Positions 41,400 to 53,644 of a stretch of DNA of 64,000 nt are shown in pieces; position 1 is the stretch's first letter; every line of letters begins with the position of its first letter. The DNA is from Paramecium octaurelia. Its lineage: Eukaryota; Ciliophora; Oligohymenophorea; Peniculida; Parameciidae. The notes beneath the pieces were generated by a model. That model saw nothing but the letters and a program-made list of their open reading frames with translations, was not told the DNA's origin and ran no database searches. The stretch covers positions 434,001 to 498,000 of the forward strand of contig CAJJDP010000010.1 of the NCBI GenBank assembly GCA_905182995.1. Direction: 5' to 3'. The position numbers and the translations under genes are program-made.

Positions 41400-41847
41400 T
41401 TTAACTGACAAAAATTTATTAATAAAAAGTATATTTATTTTCTCATCACACTCAGATTCAAAAACTGAATTAGATTTAGTAGACTGCTAACATTCCCTAA
41501 GATTCGCATTTGTCTTGGAAATTAATGGAGATAAGTTTGAAATATTGAAAAATTTGTATATTAAAAACGAACAAATAATATATTATTTATTGTTATAATC
41601 ATCTCCCCTTTTACATAATTCAAAAATTCATTGTGAAAATGCCACAAAACTAATTTTCTTGAATCCTTTTGCAAAGGGTTCACTGAAAAAATGGATTCAA
41701 ATTCATTTGCTGATCTTTAAATATGTGTGTCAGACTGTTGTTGAGTTTGAATTACATAAAATTAGTTATCGCAAGATATTGAGGTTAGCATTTAACATTT
41801 CATAAACTTACTAATTAAGTTTATTACATATTAAAATAAAATTACTA
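41400..41847. other. Intergenic region with upstream open frame
   Basis: It separates a divergent gene pair. A frame in phase with the VPS9-like gene stays open from about 41600 without an ATG (for example GSLKKWIQIHLLIFKYVCQ, SYRKILRLAFN). The true N-terminus of that gene may therefore lie here behind an unrecognised intron. Confidence 0.4.
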
Positions 41848-43064
41848 ATGATAAATCAGCCGAACTCAATTATTGAATTACCTTTCTAAGTTTCTACAAG
41901 TCATATCTTAGACTTATTTATTAGCTGCACGAAAAAGAAGTAAAGTTTTTAAATTATGATATTAGATAATATCAAATATTGGAGAAGGATTCAAATTAGA
42001 TTATAGCAATTAAGGAAAATGTAGCAGTGATTAAGAATACTGTAAAAAGGTTGGTTTGCATGTAAGAAAACACTTTTGAGTAAATTTGTTTGGTTAAAAT
42101 CTAAATTGATACAAATTAAGTCAAATGTGTCAGAGTAGTTTCCATAAGAGGGATCACTGGACATTATGAGGAAAATTAAGAGTTGATTAACTATTTCTTA
42201 TCTAAGATTGATAAATTACGCAATAAGAAAACATAAGATCAAAACATGATGAATGAAGCATCTGAATTTGTTGGAATTGTGAATGTTTCCGAAGAGATGG
42301 AAAACCCTGCCAATCAAAACCCGTATTATTTAGAAACAAGTGCTTATTATATGTTTCACAAGTTGTTGTGTGCTTCAAATTATGGGCTTGGGAAAAAAGT
42401 AGCAGAATATATTCAAAAATTATAAGGCAATCTTTCTAATGACTAAACTAACATTAAATAAAATGTTCAATAATTGAATGCATTCATTAATCAAATCGTT
42501 GAGACATTATTTCAATCTTTCAATTTCGGGAAACAAGAAACTACTTAAATTATGCCTTATTGCAAGATTTCAATTGAAAAGTATTTCTATCTGAAGTTAT
42601 CTCATTGCATTTTGCCACAATATTAAAACATGTTCAAATAGCAGAATGAATTGTTCAGATCTAAGAAGATTGACAGGAACAACACATAGACCAAAAGTGA
42701 TCTACACAAGGATCTCTAGATTCCAGAATTCAATGCTTAACAATCAATACGAATTGCAGAAGCCTTAAATGAATTAGATAAAATTGAGTATATGAGTTAT
42801 CCAAGGGAAAAGTTGAGGTGCTTACAATTGATGAATGCCATCCTTAAAGGTTCTCTTCATAATATTATTGCATAGCTATTAACTCTGGTTTGATTGATTA
42901 ATTGGTGAAGTACTGTTTGGTTTTGAGTAATGTAGATCATCCATTCTCAGAAATTTAATTACTCATAGATTCAACAAGTTCACAAGATAGGCAATTCCTG
43001 AATAAAATTAATGTATTAAATCATTTAATTGTAGCATCAACTAGAAGAAATAATCAGTTCTTGA
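41848..43064 (+). CDS. VPS9-domain-like protein (putative Rab5-type GEF)
   Basis: Predicted 380 aa from the ATG at 41848, with three introns (26, 26 and 22 nt; the second has a GTT donor). The N-terminal part is helical. The C-terminal part has YPREKLRCLQLMNAILKAIN then SGLIDQLVKYCLVLSNVDHP. These fit the 'P.eKL.ci....I' and 'aDdLlPlL.Yvii.a.p' parts of VPS9 domains, which activate Rab5/Rab21 on endosomes. The match is partial: the acidic D-D pair of the catalytic helix is not obvious. The last intron gives a stop at 43064; without it the frame would overrun the next gene by 14 bp. Confidence 0.5.
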
Positions 43065-43112
43065 TATAATAATTTTAATTAATTTAATTTATTAATAAAA
43101 AAACTTACAAAA

Positions 43113-43384
43113 ATGAACAACTTTGATGAAGATGCAAATCCCAATTCCGCAGGTCTAATTAACAAATTAGGTTTTTAAGTTCAATTACAATAGCTAGTGG
43201 AACTAAAAATGTAGTAACAGGAACTGTCAATTCTGTTGGATACGGTATATGGTGGGCTGGCTCAGGTTTAGTTAATGCAAGTGGCAACCTTCTTCATCTG
43301 GGAAAAAGTGGCTTCAGCAAACCTCCTAAAGCTCAAGAAAACAATGAACTCAAAGGATAATAATTGGTAAACATCAATAAATGA
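43113..43384 (+). CDS. Small Gly/Asn/Ser-rich protein (82 aa)
   Basis: One 23-nt intron with a GTT donor joins MNNFDEDANPNSAGLINKL to ASGTKNVVTGTVNSVGYGIW and WAGSGLVNASGNLLHLG. The middle is a glycine-spaced, mildly hydrophobic stretch that could form an amphipathic or membrane-inserting helix; the ends are polar. No family recognised. It lies 48 bp after the VPS9-like gene and 190 bp before the WD-repeat gene, all on the plus strand. Confidence 0.6.
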
Positions 43385-43574
43385 TTATTATGAGATTTAT
43401 ACTATAAATTAAATTCCTTCTCTAATCTCATTTTAAAACCTACATAACAGAACGATTTAAATATGTTCATAGGCATAAGATTCTTCATTTCATTTTGATT
43501 GGTATGAAATATTAAATATATATATTATAAATTTATATATATAATAATATTTGATCTATTATTTTCTATCAGTC

Positions 43575-44537
43575 ATGGAAGTCTTGGATGAAATGTATTA
43601 AAATCTGAAGATATTACATTCAACCTCTATTGATGGTTCTGTAATCTGTGATGTCAATCTAAATGTTAATAAAATCGCCATCATTATCGGAACTCAAAAG
43701 TAATAAAACTCTAGATCATAAAATCCAGTTCTACATCTCTATTCAGCTTCAACAGCCGAAAAAGAACGAGAATTGGTTTTGCCTGTCGAATATTTAAAAT
43801 CACTTAAGTTTTCCTAGACTGGATAATTTTTAATTGCATATGGTTTATCAAGCGATATAATAGTGATATGTATTAATGACCCTGATAAACAATTAAAATT
43901 TTTAAAAGGCCATTCATTCTTTGTGGATTCTATTCACATCCAAAAATAAGAAAAATTATTTGTATCTGCAGCACCTTTTGATTATTTATGCATTTGGAGT
44001 TTGGAAGAGTTTAAACTATTATAAAAGATTTCCACTCAAGATCAACAAATAAGTGAAATTTACTCTTTGGCTTTGTCACAATCAGATCATTTCTTGGCTG
44101 TAGCTACTTCAGATGAACGATTATTAATATTGGATCATTAAAGAGGCTCAATCGTAAAAAACATACAATTTAAAGATGGTTTCAATTATATAGAATATCC
44201 CCACTAAAGTAACAATCTACTCTTTGCTTATAGAAAAGCTTCAAACTCATTGATCTTATTGAATGTCAAAGTGCCAATCATCATAAGACAATTGGAACTC
44301 TTTTCAGTTAGATTAGTCAATTTAGATTTTATAAATGATTCAAATCTAATTACAATAGCTTAAAACAATCTTTTTTAAAAACAAGGATGTGTCTCATTGT
44401 GGGATTGGTAAAAAGGAACTTTATTGTTAAAATAAAATTTAGACGATGCAGTCATAATTTTGAAAGCTCTTTAGAAGAATAAAGTCTTAATAACTAAAGA
44501 TAATTATTCTATTAAATTTTGGATGAACAAGCAATGA
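43575..44537 (+). CDS. WD40-repeat protein, intronless (320 aa)
   Basis: A single open frame with no intron. Propeller-like strands recur: SIDGSVICDVNLNVNKIAII, LKSLKFSQTGQFLIAYGLSS, FLKGHSFFVDSIHIQKQEKL, LFVSAAPFDYLCIWSLEEFK, LALSQSDHFLAVATSDERLL and LITKDNYSIKFWMNKQ. WD dipeptides are partly degenerate, so the repeat count (about 6-7) is approximate. I considered PROPPIN/ATG18 but the FRRG lipid-binding motif is absent. Partner and role unknown. Among the few intron-free genes in the window. Confidence 0.65.
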
Positions 44538-45174
44538 TTCATATTAATTCTATTTTATTGATACAATTTATAAGAAATCTAAATAATTATATTATTATTG
44601 TTTTATTCAAATTTAAAAAGAGAGACCCATACTCCAAAGAAGTATGAATTCAGGTATAACAATCTAAGTTAATAAAGGATTAGTTTTAATAAATTAAAAA
44701 CAGGGATGAATTAATTAAGCCCTTTAAGATAAAAATTATAACTTATAATATATCATTATCTTGAATTATACTCAATAATTATTTAAAAAATAAGTTGAGT
44801 GTGCACTCCTAAATTAATTTTGAATGCATTTAGACTTCCATAAATAATAAATTAGGGTAATTTATATTAAACTTATAATTAAATTGATAATCGATAAGGA
44901 TATATAAATGGGTATAAATTTAAATAATGGTAAGTGAGAATCTTTGATCTATTATATTTCTTTATCATATTAATATATAAATTTAAGATAATTAAAAGAA
45001 GGTCGAGTTCCGATAAATGAGTCGTATACATTTTGAGACGGACGTGTTCTAATATCATTTAAGTATGTTCATCACTCGATGAATCAATTAGTAATACAAA
45101 TCAATATTTTATTGATTCAAAATATATACTTTATAAATTTCTATTATTTGTATAAAAAGACTTTTTTGTATAAA
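44538..45174. other. AT-rich intergenic region
   Basis: About 640 bp between same-strand genes. No coding frame recognised. The stretch around 45000-45070 is locally richer in GC than its flanks and could hold a small RNA gene or promoter, but I see no tRNA fold. Confidence 0.4.
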
Positions 45175-46638
45175 ATGTTAAACTCTAAATTTGAACCGGA
45201 CATTGTATAAATCACAGAACAGTTAAGCAAACGACTTAATGAGAAGAAGAAATCGATTTAAGAGTTTTTAAACATTCTGGAACAGAGAGCTGAAATAGAA
45301 GATGTGTATTCCAAGAGTCTTGAGAAGATAGGTAAATTTATAAAGTAAGATAAGGAAATGAATTAAGTATTATAGTTGAGAATACACAGCAGGATAGCTT
45401 TACAGATATCATGCAATATGTCAGAAACTATCTTCTAATTTCAAGTGAGTAGAGTAAAGAATTGTATTAGTAGTTGAAAAATAATGTTGTTTTAGAATTA
45501 CAGAACACCATTAGCCTTGATTAAGGGTGGATTAATGAGGTGAATAAGATTCAAAGTAAACATTCGAGGGAGGTTAGAAGGAATATAGAGGAATTGCATG
45601 CATTACAAGATGATTACAATTAAGCATTATATGAGGAAAAGTTTTATTTGGAAGGTAAGATCACGTCTAAGAAGAGGAATCACGAGAAAAGCGAAACGAA
45701 TTTAAAATAGTTCATTCTTTATTATAATTAATATTTAGACACATATTTTTAGGATATTGCTTATATTCAAGACATATTTCTAAATATAGAAATTGATAGA
45801 AGAAAATTGGTGTAAGATGCTGGAATGAAACTGTTTATGTATGAGATATCATTGATCAGAAATTTACAATATGATATTAGTGGAATCACTCAGAAAATAG
45901 AGCAATATAAAAGTAATAGTAAATAAAGCGAGTTACTCATCATACAAACAAATGATAGGCCTCTTCTCTCTAAATTAAATGTTGAAAATTATATACTTTC
46001 TTTGAAATAATAATACAATTTAGATGAAAATTAGCGTAAGAAAAAGCAACTAGCTGATGGACTAAATGGATCTGATTAAAAGAAGGTTGATTTTATATAG
46101 GCGAATTCATTGGATTATCTAAAATACAATAAAATGTTTGAATAAGCCTTAAGGTTTTCTGAGATCAATGATGACATTATCAAACAGTTGATAAATCTAA
46201 TACAAAAGACCAAAGCTTAGTAATATTATGATGCATTGATTTCTACTATTTAAAAAATATCTAACCAAAAAAATGATTATTCTGTTACACCATTGGGATA
46301 TCAAACTTGTTTGAAATTGTCTGATATTTTATTAGACTATTGTAACAATTTGAATACAAATGCGTAGATAGTGATTAATCTGCTTAAGTTTTCAAAGAAT
46401 ATTTACAAAATGTTGAGCGTTCAAGATTAAGAGAATGTGGAGATATAGGAGTACATTAAATTTTCTTTATTTGGTAATTATGAAGTTCATTACAGAGGGT
46501 TTAAAGAATCATAAAGTTTTATAGAATAAAAATTTATGGAATGATTATGTGCGATCCAAAGAATAGATTGATGAACTAATAGGGTTAAATTGTGATGAGA
46601 GTTTGTTATAATAACTGAACACAAAAATCAATTGTTGA
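45175..46638 (+). CDS. F-BAR (FCH) domain-like protein
   Basis: Predicted 471 aa, two introns (26 nt with GTG donor; 22 nt). The start shows an FCH signature: QLSKRLNEKKKSIQEFLNIL then EQRAEIEDVYSKSLEKIGKF, equivalent to 'R...E..Y.k.L.kL' in F-BAR proteins. Long helices with alternating charge follow (EVRRNIEELHALQDDYNQAL, EEKFYLEGKITSKKRNHEKS), as expected for the antiparallel F-BAR dimer that bends membranes in endocytosis and at the cleavage furrow. The C-terminal ~150 aa are helical, without an SH3 domain. Start chosen at MLNSKFEPDIVQ. Confidence 0.7.
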
Positions 46639-46681
46639 CAAATAGATTTGTTGATTATGCATTTTATATAATTTTAATAAT

Positions 46682-48464
46682 ATGAATGAATCAGAGTTTA
46701 AAAAATACAAGAGAAATTTGAAAGTTAGAGAAAAAAGCTCATCAAAATCTTTATGGTTAGTTATTTATATTTGCTTCATCTACCTACTCTTTGGGTCGTT
46801 TAATATGTGTGGCAAAATTTTCTTAACATGTGCATACATCTATTCATTTTCAGAAAGCATTTCCAATTTGGATTATACCTCATTAAATTTAGTTAATTTT
46901 TAGTAATCTTTTTATGTAGAATATTGCTAGATGGTTTCTATTTCAATTGGTAGGACCTTTAAGCCTTACATTCATACCTAATTTAATTGGCAAAATGAAA
47001 TTCAGATATATTTTAGTGGCTGCCTCACTTGGTCCCATTATATTCTTGACACCAGCACCCTATGCTTGTTTGTGTAAGGATTCTTCATCACCAGGTTGTG
47101 ATAAGGCCATAATATATTTATGTGCAATTTTAGTATCTATCATTGCTGGTTTGATGCAATCAATATTACTATTTACCATGCTATTTTACTTATCCAACCT
47201 ATCAAAAAGTCAAGAAAAAGTGATTTATTATGGTTCATTTTTTTTCATGTAATATACAAATTTTAATTAGTCATTCCTTGTAATGGTTGCTTGGAAGTTT
47301 GATAGGTGAAGTATTCCTTACATATGATATGAATTAAGACAACTCCATTTCCAAAGTTTTTGGTTTACTTATTCTATTACAATTTGTTGTGAGTCTCCTT
47401 TATTTGTCCATACCCGAAAAATCTGATGGTCGTTATGATAAATTTCATAGAACAATATTTGAATATTTCAATACCAAAAGTCAAAAGCAGTCAAAATTGG
47501 AATTAACTGGTGGTATTAGAGAATTACTCCTAAAATCAACTTATATTAACAGTGATAATGATGATGAAAGTGATACATTTAAAAATGCAGAGGAAACTTC
47601 AAGATCCCAATCAAAATCTGCGGTTGATCTGCATTTATTCAAATCTTAAATGTTTTAAAATTCTAATACCAAATCTATTATGACATTGCAGTGCTTCTCC
47701 ATAGAAGAACAAAGCTTAGTAGAACTCTTAGAATCAACAAATCAATAGACAAAGAATTCCATATCAATTGAAGAATATTAAAATCGCAATTACTTTTAGA
47801 ACATTTATTTAACCTTTGAGAAACTGTATCAAGAAGGATTTTTATCAGTTCTGGTTTTGCTATGTTTTATTGCCTGCATTTAATCATTTTTGTTTATCTA
47901 TTTTTTTCCATTTTTTGCTTATCCAGGAATTAAGAAATTAACATTCCAAGCCGGATTGGTACTATAGGGATATTTGTATGTAGGAGTTGGTGAATTATTT
48001 GGTTCATTTGGAATCGGTTGGCTTGGAGATTCCAAAGATAAAATTAAGTACCCATTATTAATAATATATAAGCGCCCTTATATACATTCTCTACATATTC
48101 TAATTTGGTTGTTTTGTGGCTTGGACATCATATTACTTTTAGTATGAGATTCTAGTATTGGTATTCTCATGTGCAACTGGATTTTGCGATTCAGCAATGA
48201 CTTCGAGTGTGATATCTGTATTAACTTTGAGATTTCCTAAAGTATTTTATTCATAAATCTTAGCTCATCTACCTAGTAGACTTAATGTACTTTATTTACT
48301 CTATTTCATTTGCTGCTTTAGCTTTAATTTTTATAACTTGTAATTTTAATAACAACACATTTATATCGTTAATTTTATTACAGGTTTTTGGATTGGTCAG
48401 CCTATTTTCTGTTTACAAAATCAATAATCTTATAGAAAACAAATAAATTGTAGTTCTTTCATGA
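46682..48464 (+). CDS. UNC93-like / MFS multi-pass membrane protein
   Basis: Predicted 561 aa with four introns (28, 22, 25 and 22 nt). About 10-12 hydrophobic spans in two halves, for example SLWLVIYICFIYLLFGSFNM, GPLSLTFIPNLIGKMKFRYI, YILVAASLGPIIFLTPAPYA, AIIYLCAILVSIIAGLMQSI, then after a polar central loop of about 150 residues SVLVLLCFIACIQSFLFIYF and SISFAALALIFITCN. The halves with a long cytosolic loop and the GSFGIGWLGDSK turn fit the major facilitator superfamily, UNC93 branch. UNC93 relatives act as regulators or trafficking chaperones rather than proven transporters. It is the last gene before the left-hand telomere. Confidence 0.68.
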
Positions 48465-49747
48465 ACTTTATTTATAATTGTATTTTACAACAACAACTTT
48501 AACAGTTTAATATAATTTAGAAAGTTTAATAATTAATTTAAATCTAAAATTTTATCCTAATCAAAAGTTACTATTATCCTTTGAGTTGTTCTACTATTTC
48601 AAAAGAACTTAATCTGTAATTTCATGCCTTATTTCCAAATATTATTCAAAATTATACCTATAATTTCTACTTATTTCTCATTATTACTACTTTTATTATG
48701 CTTATTAATTGGATATAAAATAAATTAATTAGTTATCTTCAATTATGATTATGTTTTATTGATCTGGTTTATATTGACATTGTGATTTAATCCCATAATT
48801 TGTAAGTTAGTTTTCAAATAATTAAAAACAATTCTATATTATATTTTAACTCATCTCAAAGAGTATGAATATTGCGAACATGCATATTTTGTTCATCTTC
48901 GAAATTAGAGATTAGTCTTGCATTTAATTAATTTATAATTGATTACATTATTTGAGTACTGATTTTACTGTTTGAATTAAAACTACTCTTAAGGTTTAAT
49001 ATGATAATTTTAATACTTTAAATACGTGATAAATATTTGCTCTAAATTTGCAAATTTTCTTCATATTAAAAATTCATTTTTTCAGTCTATTTTTTATATT
49101 TTCTAAATAATTTATAATTTCCTATGTTTTTATTCAGAAAATGGAAATTATGATTATAAGAGCAGTCAATTTCAATAAATTTTTTTTTTTTTTAATTTCT
49201 GAAACATCCAAAATAAAAAAATTCAAATTTTTTTTAAGCAAATTTTATTTTTCTTTGTAATTCACTTATTATTAAATCCTCAATTTATTTTGTTTATGAA
49301 GAAGGTGAGATTAATTTTCTCAGGGAATAAATTAAGAATGATCATCTAATCATACTAATGTAATATAATTTAGCAAGATTACTGTGCTTTATAAAATTAA
49401 TCTATAATAAGTTAGATATCTTTAGAAGCAAGAAAACCTATTTTTTTACAAATTTAAAATAACTCGAAAGGCTTATCTAATTGGTAAAATCCATAATGCC
49501 AATTTTAATAAGAATTTTCATAAGTCAAAATAAATGGATGATTTTTTATTATTTAATTAGTTTTATATTTATTTTATTTATTGAATTGCCAATTAAACTG
49601 AAGAATTTTCATTTGTTTTCTTTAATAAATTTTTATATTAGACCATATTAATAAGGAATTAGACCATACTATTTAAGTGTCATATATAAAATTATAATCG
49701 AAAAATCCAATTTCTAGCAAATTTTAATATAATTATTTTAAGCTTCT
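48465..49747. other. Subtelomeric AT-rich region, no gene seen
   Basis: Nearly 1.3 kb with long A and T runs and stops in all frames. It leads straight into telomere repeats. Likely the non-coding end of the left macronuclear chromosome. Confidence 0.7.
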
Positions 49748-49810
49748 GGGTTTGGGTTTGGGGTTGGGGTTGGGTTTGGGGTTGGGTTTGGGTTTGGGTT
49801 TGGGGTTGGG
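49748..49810 (+). repeat. Telomere (right end of left chromosome), G-rich on + strand
   Basis: Interspersed TTTGGG and TTGGGG units run to the gap. Mixed G3T3/G4T2 is the hallmark of Paramecium telomerase. G-rich on the + strand at the 3' side is the correct polarity for a right-hand chromosome end. Confidence 0.95.
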
Positions 49811-49874
49811 NNNNNNNNNNNNNNNNNNNNNNNNNNNNNNNNNNNNNNNNNNNNNNNNNNNNNNNNNNNNNNNN
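49811..49874. other. Assembly gap (64 N)
   Basis: Run of N between two telomere tracts. The true distance between the flanking ends is not known from the sequence. Confidence 0.99.
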
Positions 49875-49970
49875 AACCCCAAACCCAACCCCAAACCCAA
49901 CCCCAAACCCAAACCCAAACCCAACCCCAAACCCAAACCCAAACCCAAACCCAAACCCAAACCCAAACCT
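49875..49970 (-). repeat. Telomere (left end of right chromosome), C-rich on + strand
   Basis: CCCAAA and CCCCAA units, the reverse complement of the tract before the gap, ending at about 49970 where unique sequence begins. Correct polarity for a left-hand chromosome end. Confidence 0.95.
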
Positions 49971-49988
49971 TGAGTAGAGCTCTGGAAA

Positions 49989-50252
49989 TCATACGTCAGG
50001 TAGTTTAGGCCATGATTATAGGTCAATAAGATGGATGTTCGTTGGGACAGTTGCTTGATTTTCCTCCAATGTGTCCAAACTTCCTTCGGAATCTCTACTT
50101 TAAAAGTCTAATTTAAAAGAATAAATCAAAAAATAATGGGTTCTATAAAATATCTATATTGCCTTGTCTGAATAAGGAGCTGATGTTGTACTCAAGCCTA
50201 TGGATTCACAGTGGAGGGAGCATTTGGATATAGGTTTAAGGGATGTATCCAT
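49989..50252 (-). CDS. Telomere-abutting small ORF (87 aa), possible gene fragment
   Basis: Read toward the telomere from an ATG at 50252. It opens MDTSLKPISKCSLHCESIGL and ends SRDSEGSLDTLEENQATVPT, NIHLIDLQSWPKLPDV, stopping at TGA 18 bp before the telomere repeats. The last 40 residues look more protein-like than random AT-rich DNA. No family recognised. It may be a complete small gene or an exon of a larger gene cut by chromosome fragmentation and telomere addition. Confidence 0.4.
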
Positions 50253-50965
50253 TTATTTTTGGTTGAAAAAAAAAACGAGTTAGCGTTTAAGGTGAGGGAC
50301 CAAATGGAAGTACAGATACTCAGTTTTATTTTTTGTGGATTATTTTTGATATGATATTTTTTTTTGCAGAATGAGTTTATTTAATCAGTTCCTTAATTAA
50401 AAAATTAATACGAGTAGTGTTGGTATATTTAGCTTATTTTATTTAAAAAAAAATTTTGATTCTTTAAATTTTTATAAATATTAATTCATTGAGATAGTTA
50501 GGATTTACCTTCATTTCATGTAAAAGTATCAAATTTAAGTTTATTATTTAAAATAGATTTCACGCCAAAAAATTTTCCAATCAAGAGTTAGTAAATAAGT
50601 TTCTATTTTAAGATTTTATGTTTATTTGTAAATGTAAGCCATTTGAATATAATCTTGGATACTTAATATTATCTAATAAATTTAGGTTAATAATAACGAT
50701 TAATTAAAACTAATACAGTTTATGAAAGACTTTAACTATCTTTTTTAAAGATGAAATACCAATGTTAATTAATATTGATTTTAAGTTTGTTAACAAAAAT
50801 ATATAAATAATGATTGATTTATTTTTCACTTATAGAATGATTAAGTTCATAAAAGTAAATATGTTAATTTGCGAAGAAGTTGGATTGTTTAAAGAAAAAC
50901 CATTTTACTCTTCGAAATAATTAATTAATAATGATTTATGGGAATGATTGATATTGGTTAAATAC
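50253..50965. other. Subtelomeric AT-rich region, no gene seen
   Basis: About 700 bp between the telomere-abutting ORF and the 3' end of the first antigen gene. No convincing frame on either strand. Confidence 0.55.
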
Positions 50966-53266
50966 TCATTATGCCAAGAATATTAAGAAAATGAATCCAA
51001 GGATAAAAATGCTCGATTGTGAGCAGGAATCGCATGAACCTTCAGTGTCATCCTTCTTTGACCATCTATATGTTCTGGCAGAATTTGTAAAGCAGTCACT
51101 GGGTTATAAATCAGAAGATGTAGCATTTTGGCAAGTAGTAGCATTCCAAAAACACATTTAGATTTGGAAATTGAAATTGACATACTAATCATAATAAGTA
51201 CAATCTGATTCAGTTGTGATCATGGAACAAGATAAGGAATTGCAAGTGTTAGTTTGAAGACTCCAGTAGCAAGCATAATTGTTAATACCACAAAGAGCCA
51301 TTTCATTAATTTAAGAGCATTCTGATAACGCATAGCATTTTTAAGTTTATGAATTCCATCTACAAACACCATCAGCAGCGACAGTTAAATAGCAATTAGT
51401 GTAATCAGCGATAGATGAGCATTTTTGTTTGTTGTTTGCATAAGAGAGTTCCTTACAAAACTAGCCATCAGTTTATGTACATCTTTATGAATAGAGCAGA
51501 CACATATAGGAATTAGATCCAGGTAATTTGTCACAGGAAGTGAAAGGTAAACATTGCATAACATTTTGATATTAGATCCAATGGCAATTATAATTTTCGA
51601 CACAAAGATTTCTAGTTTTCAACATTGAACAATCTAATACTACACACTACGATTTTTCTGGATTCCATAGACAACTATCATAAGCAGTGGCACAATCTTT
51701 TTAGTAAATCAATTAATCACATGAACACCATTTGCGTTTATTAGGAATAATGACAGCAGCACATTAAGTACAAACTCCTACTTTCTAGTCTTGACTACTC
51801 CATCTATATTTTCCTTAAGTACTAGTATAACATTATGAAAAATCTAATTCATATGGTTTTTCTTCTCCACAATAGGCTTCGTCAGAATTCCAATAACAAT
51901 ATTTATAGGATCCACTGTAATAATCAAAATAGAAGGTACAATCAGAGGCATTTTTGAAATATGAACAATAGACAGGATAACACTAATACCCAGAATAATA
52001 ACATGCATGCTTTAGTTTTAAACAATCTTACATGCCAAAACCATAACACGAGGACGAGTATTAGCATTGATTTGCAAAGCTATTCCAATAACATTATCCT
52101 TATCCAATTAATGCATTACCGCAATAATATGGAGTACCTTATTGTTTACAGAATACAGAATTATCAATAGGAAGTGCAGTGCAATATTATCCGTTACTAC
52201 TTGGACATTAAAATGATTGTGCAATACACTAGAATTGATTACTACCTTTAATATCTGAGCATTTGGTGAATGGAAAGCAACCTTTACCAAATTGATACGC
52301 ACATCCAGGTGATTAAGCACACAATGACTATTAATCATTGAATAAATTGCAATCGCTGGATATACACTTATTCGATTGCCATGTACAGATTTTGGCAGAA
52401 ATGCAATCCATTTAAGCCACCAATTATTCACATAAGCAGAGTTCTTATTTTCTAACTAGTCTATAAGAACATGGGAAACAGAGGCCTTGTATTGATTATT
52501 TGTTTTCAGCTATCCAATGATATGTACCTATGGTATTAGAAAAACAAGTTTCTTTAGTCAAATTGGATGTATTGGATGCATTTCCACAAGTTTTAGAATA
52601 GGCATTCCATGAACACAAATAATATTAATCCTGATTAAAAACTGTTTAAACAAACTTACAATTTGATTCGGTTGTAATATCACTACAAGTCATTTGAACA
52701 CATACTCCACTGTTATTGATATGGCAATATTGTCCTTAAGAATATATTGATTCATATGGTTTATAATTATTGCACATATTTAAAGGAATTTATTGACAAT
52801 TTTGGAAATAACTACAGACATTTGATGTTGTCCATTAACAGCTGCCTTCCTTACCAATTGTGCATTATTGTTAAGTTTAGTATGTATCGCAATTAGGTAA
52901 CTAATCAATTGTAGTACAAAGTCCACTTGTTCCATAACACAATTAATTCTATTATTGACAAGTGAGACCCGGTTGTGCTTCTAATTAACTACAATTCACA
53001 TCAGTACGGGAAGATAAACAATAATTCCCATTCCAAATACAATTTCTTACAAGTACACAATCTGCAGAGGATAGAGTAAAGCAATTAATAACTTCACAGG
53101 ATCCGACATTTTGTTAATTCACCTACCAACTGCAATAAGGATAGAGCAAATTGCATTCTGTATCTACTGCAATTTAGGTACATGAACAGGAATTTTTGAA
53201 TGATAGCACAACTTAGGATTTTGACAGCTAAAGTAGAATCAGCAAGCCTATGATTTAGATTTTCAT
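50966..53266 (-). CDS. Cysteine-rich surface antigen, GPI-anchored type (766 aa)
   Basis: One uninterrupted frame of 767 codons, no intron. N-terminal signal peptide MKIQIIGLLILLQLSKS. The body is regularly spaced cysteine motifs rich in Thr, Ser, Asn and Gln, of the forms C-x(n)-C-x-W-N and CxxWN (CIWNGNYCLSS; CYWNSFANQCQYSSS; CFWNATTCQNA). The last residues are hydrophobic and follow a Cys-Ser turn (CDSCSQSSIFILGFIFLIF), as in GPI-attachment signals. This is the layout of Paramecium immobilisation/variable surface antigens, which coat cell and cilia and are expressed one at a time. At 766 aa it is much shorter than classical A or G antigens (over 2000 aa). The 3' end faces the telomere about 1 kb away. 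Confidence 0.85.
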
Positions 53267-53644
53267 AATTATTATAATTATTATTAATATTAGAAAGAAG
53301 AATACCCGGCATTAAACATCTTATCTTTTTATTGCCCATAAGTTAATATATATCATTTTATGAATCGATAATTCCACATTATTATATAAATTTTATACCT
53401 TAACCTACTTTTCAACCCAAGGACGATTCAAATTCAAATTATTCTATGATTACTATATACTTTCAATTTATCTAATAGTTTGGCAAATTCAAAATAGAGG
53501 GAAATAATGAATTTAAAAAGAAAAGAGTCTAAATTTGCATTTTCTACATAATTCCATATCTATAAAACTCTACTACTTTTAAAGCAAATTAAATGATTTA
53601 TAAGGGAATCAAAAGAATTTTTGGAAGATAAATAAAATAATTAG
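53267..53644. promoter_or_regulatory. Shared divergent upstream region of two surface-antigen genes
   Basis: 378 bp of AT-rich DNA between two start codons pointing away from each other. It must contain both promoters. Whether the genes are exclusive or co-expressed cannot be read from sequence. No specific operator motif identified. Confidence 0.5.

Noticed and set aside
43113..43126. 14-bp same-strand overlap between the VPS9-like gene and the next small gene
   Set aside because: A typical 22-nt GTA...TAG intron near the 3' end of the VPS9-like gene moves its stop to 43064 and removes the overlap.
43575..44537. WD-repeat protein as an ATG18/WIPI (PROPPIN)
   Set aside because: The FRRG phosphoinositide-binding motif is absent; only a generic propeller can be supported.
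48465..49747. Possible repeat or transposon remnants in the AT-rich subtelomere
   Set aside because: Only homopolymer runs and low complexity are visible; no terminal repeats or transposase-like frame.
49733..50026. Long frames of Leu-Gly, Val-Trp or Lys-Pro repeats running through the gap
   Set aside because: These are translations of telomere repeats and N, not proteins.
50966..53266. Minus-strand antigen as a truncated or broken copy
   Set aside because: Although short, it has an intact signal peptide, unbroken frame and a GPI-type tail, so there is no sign of a break.
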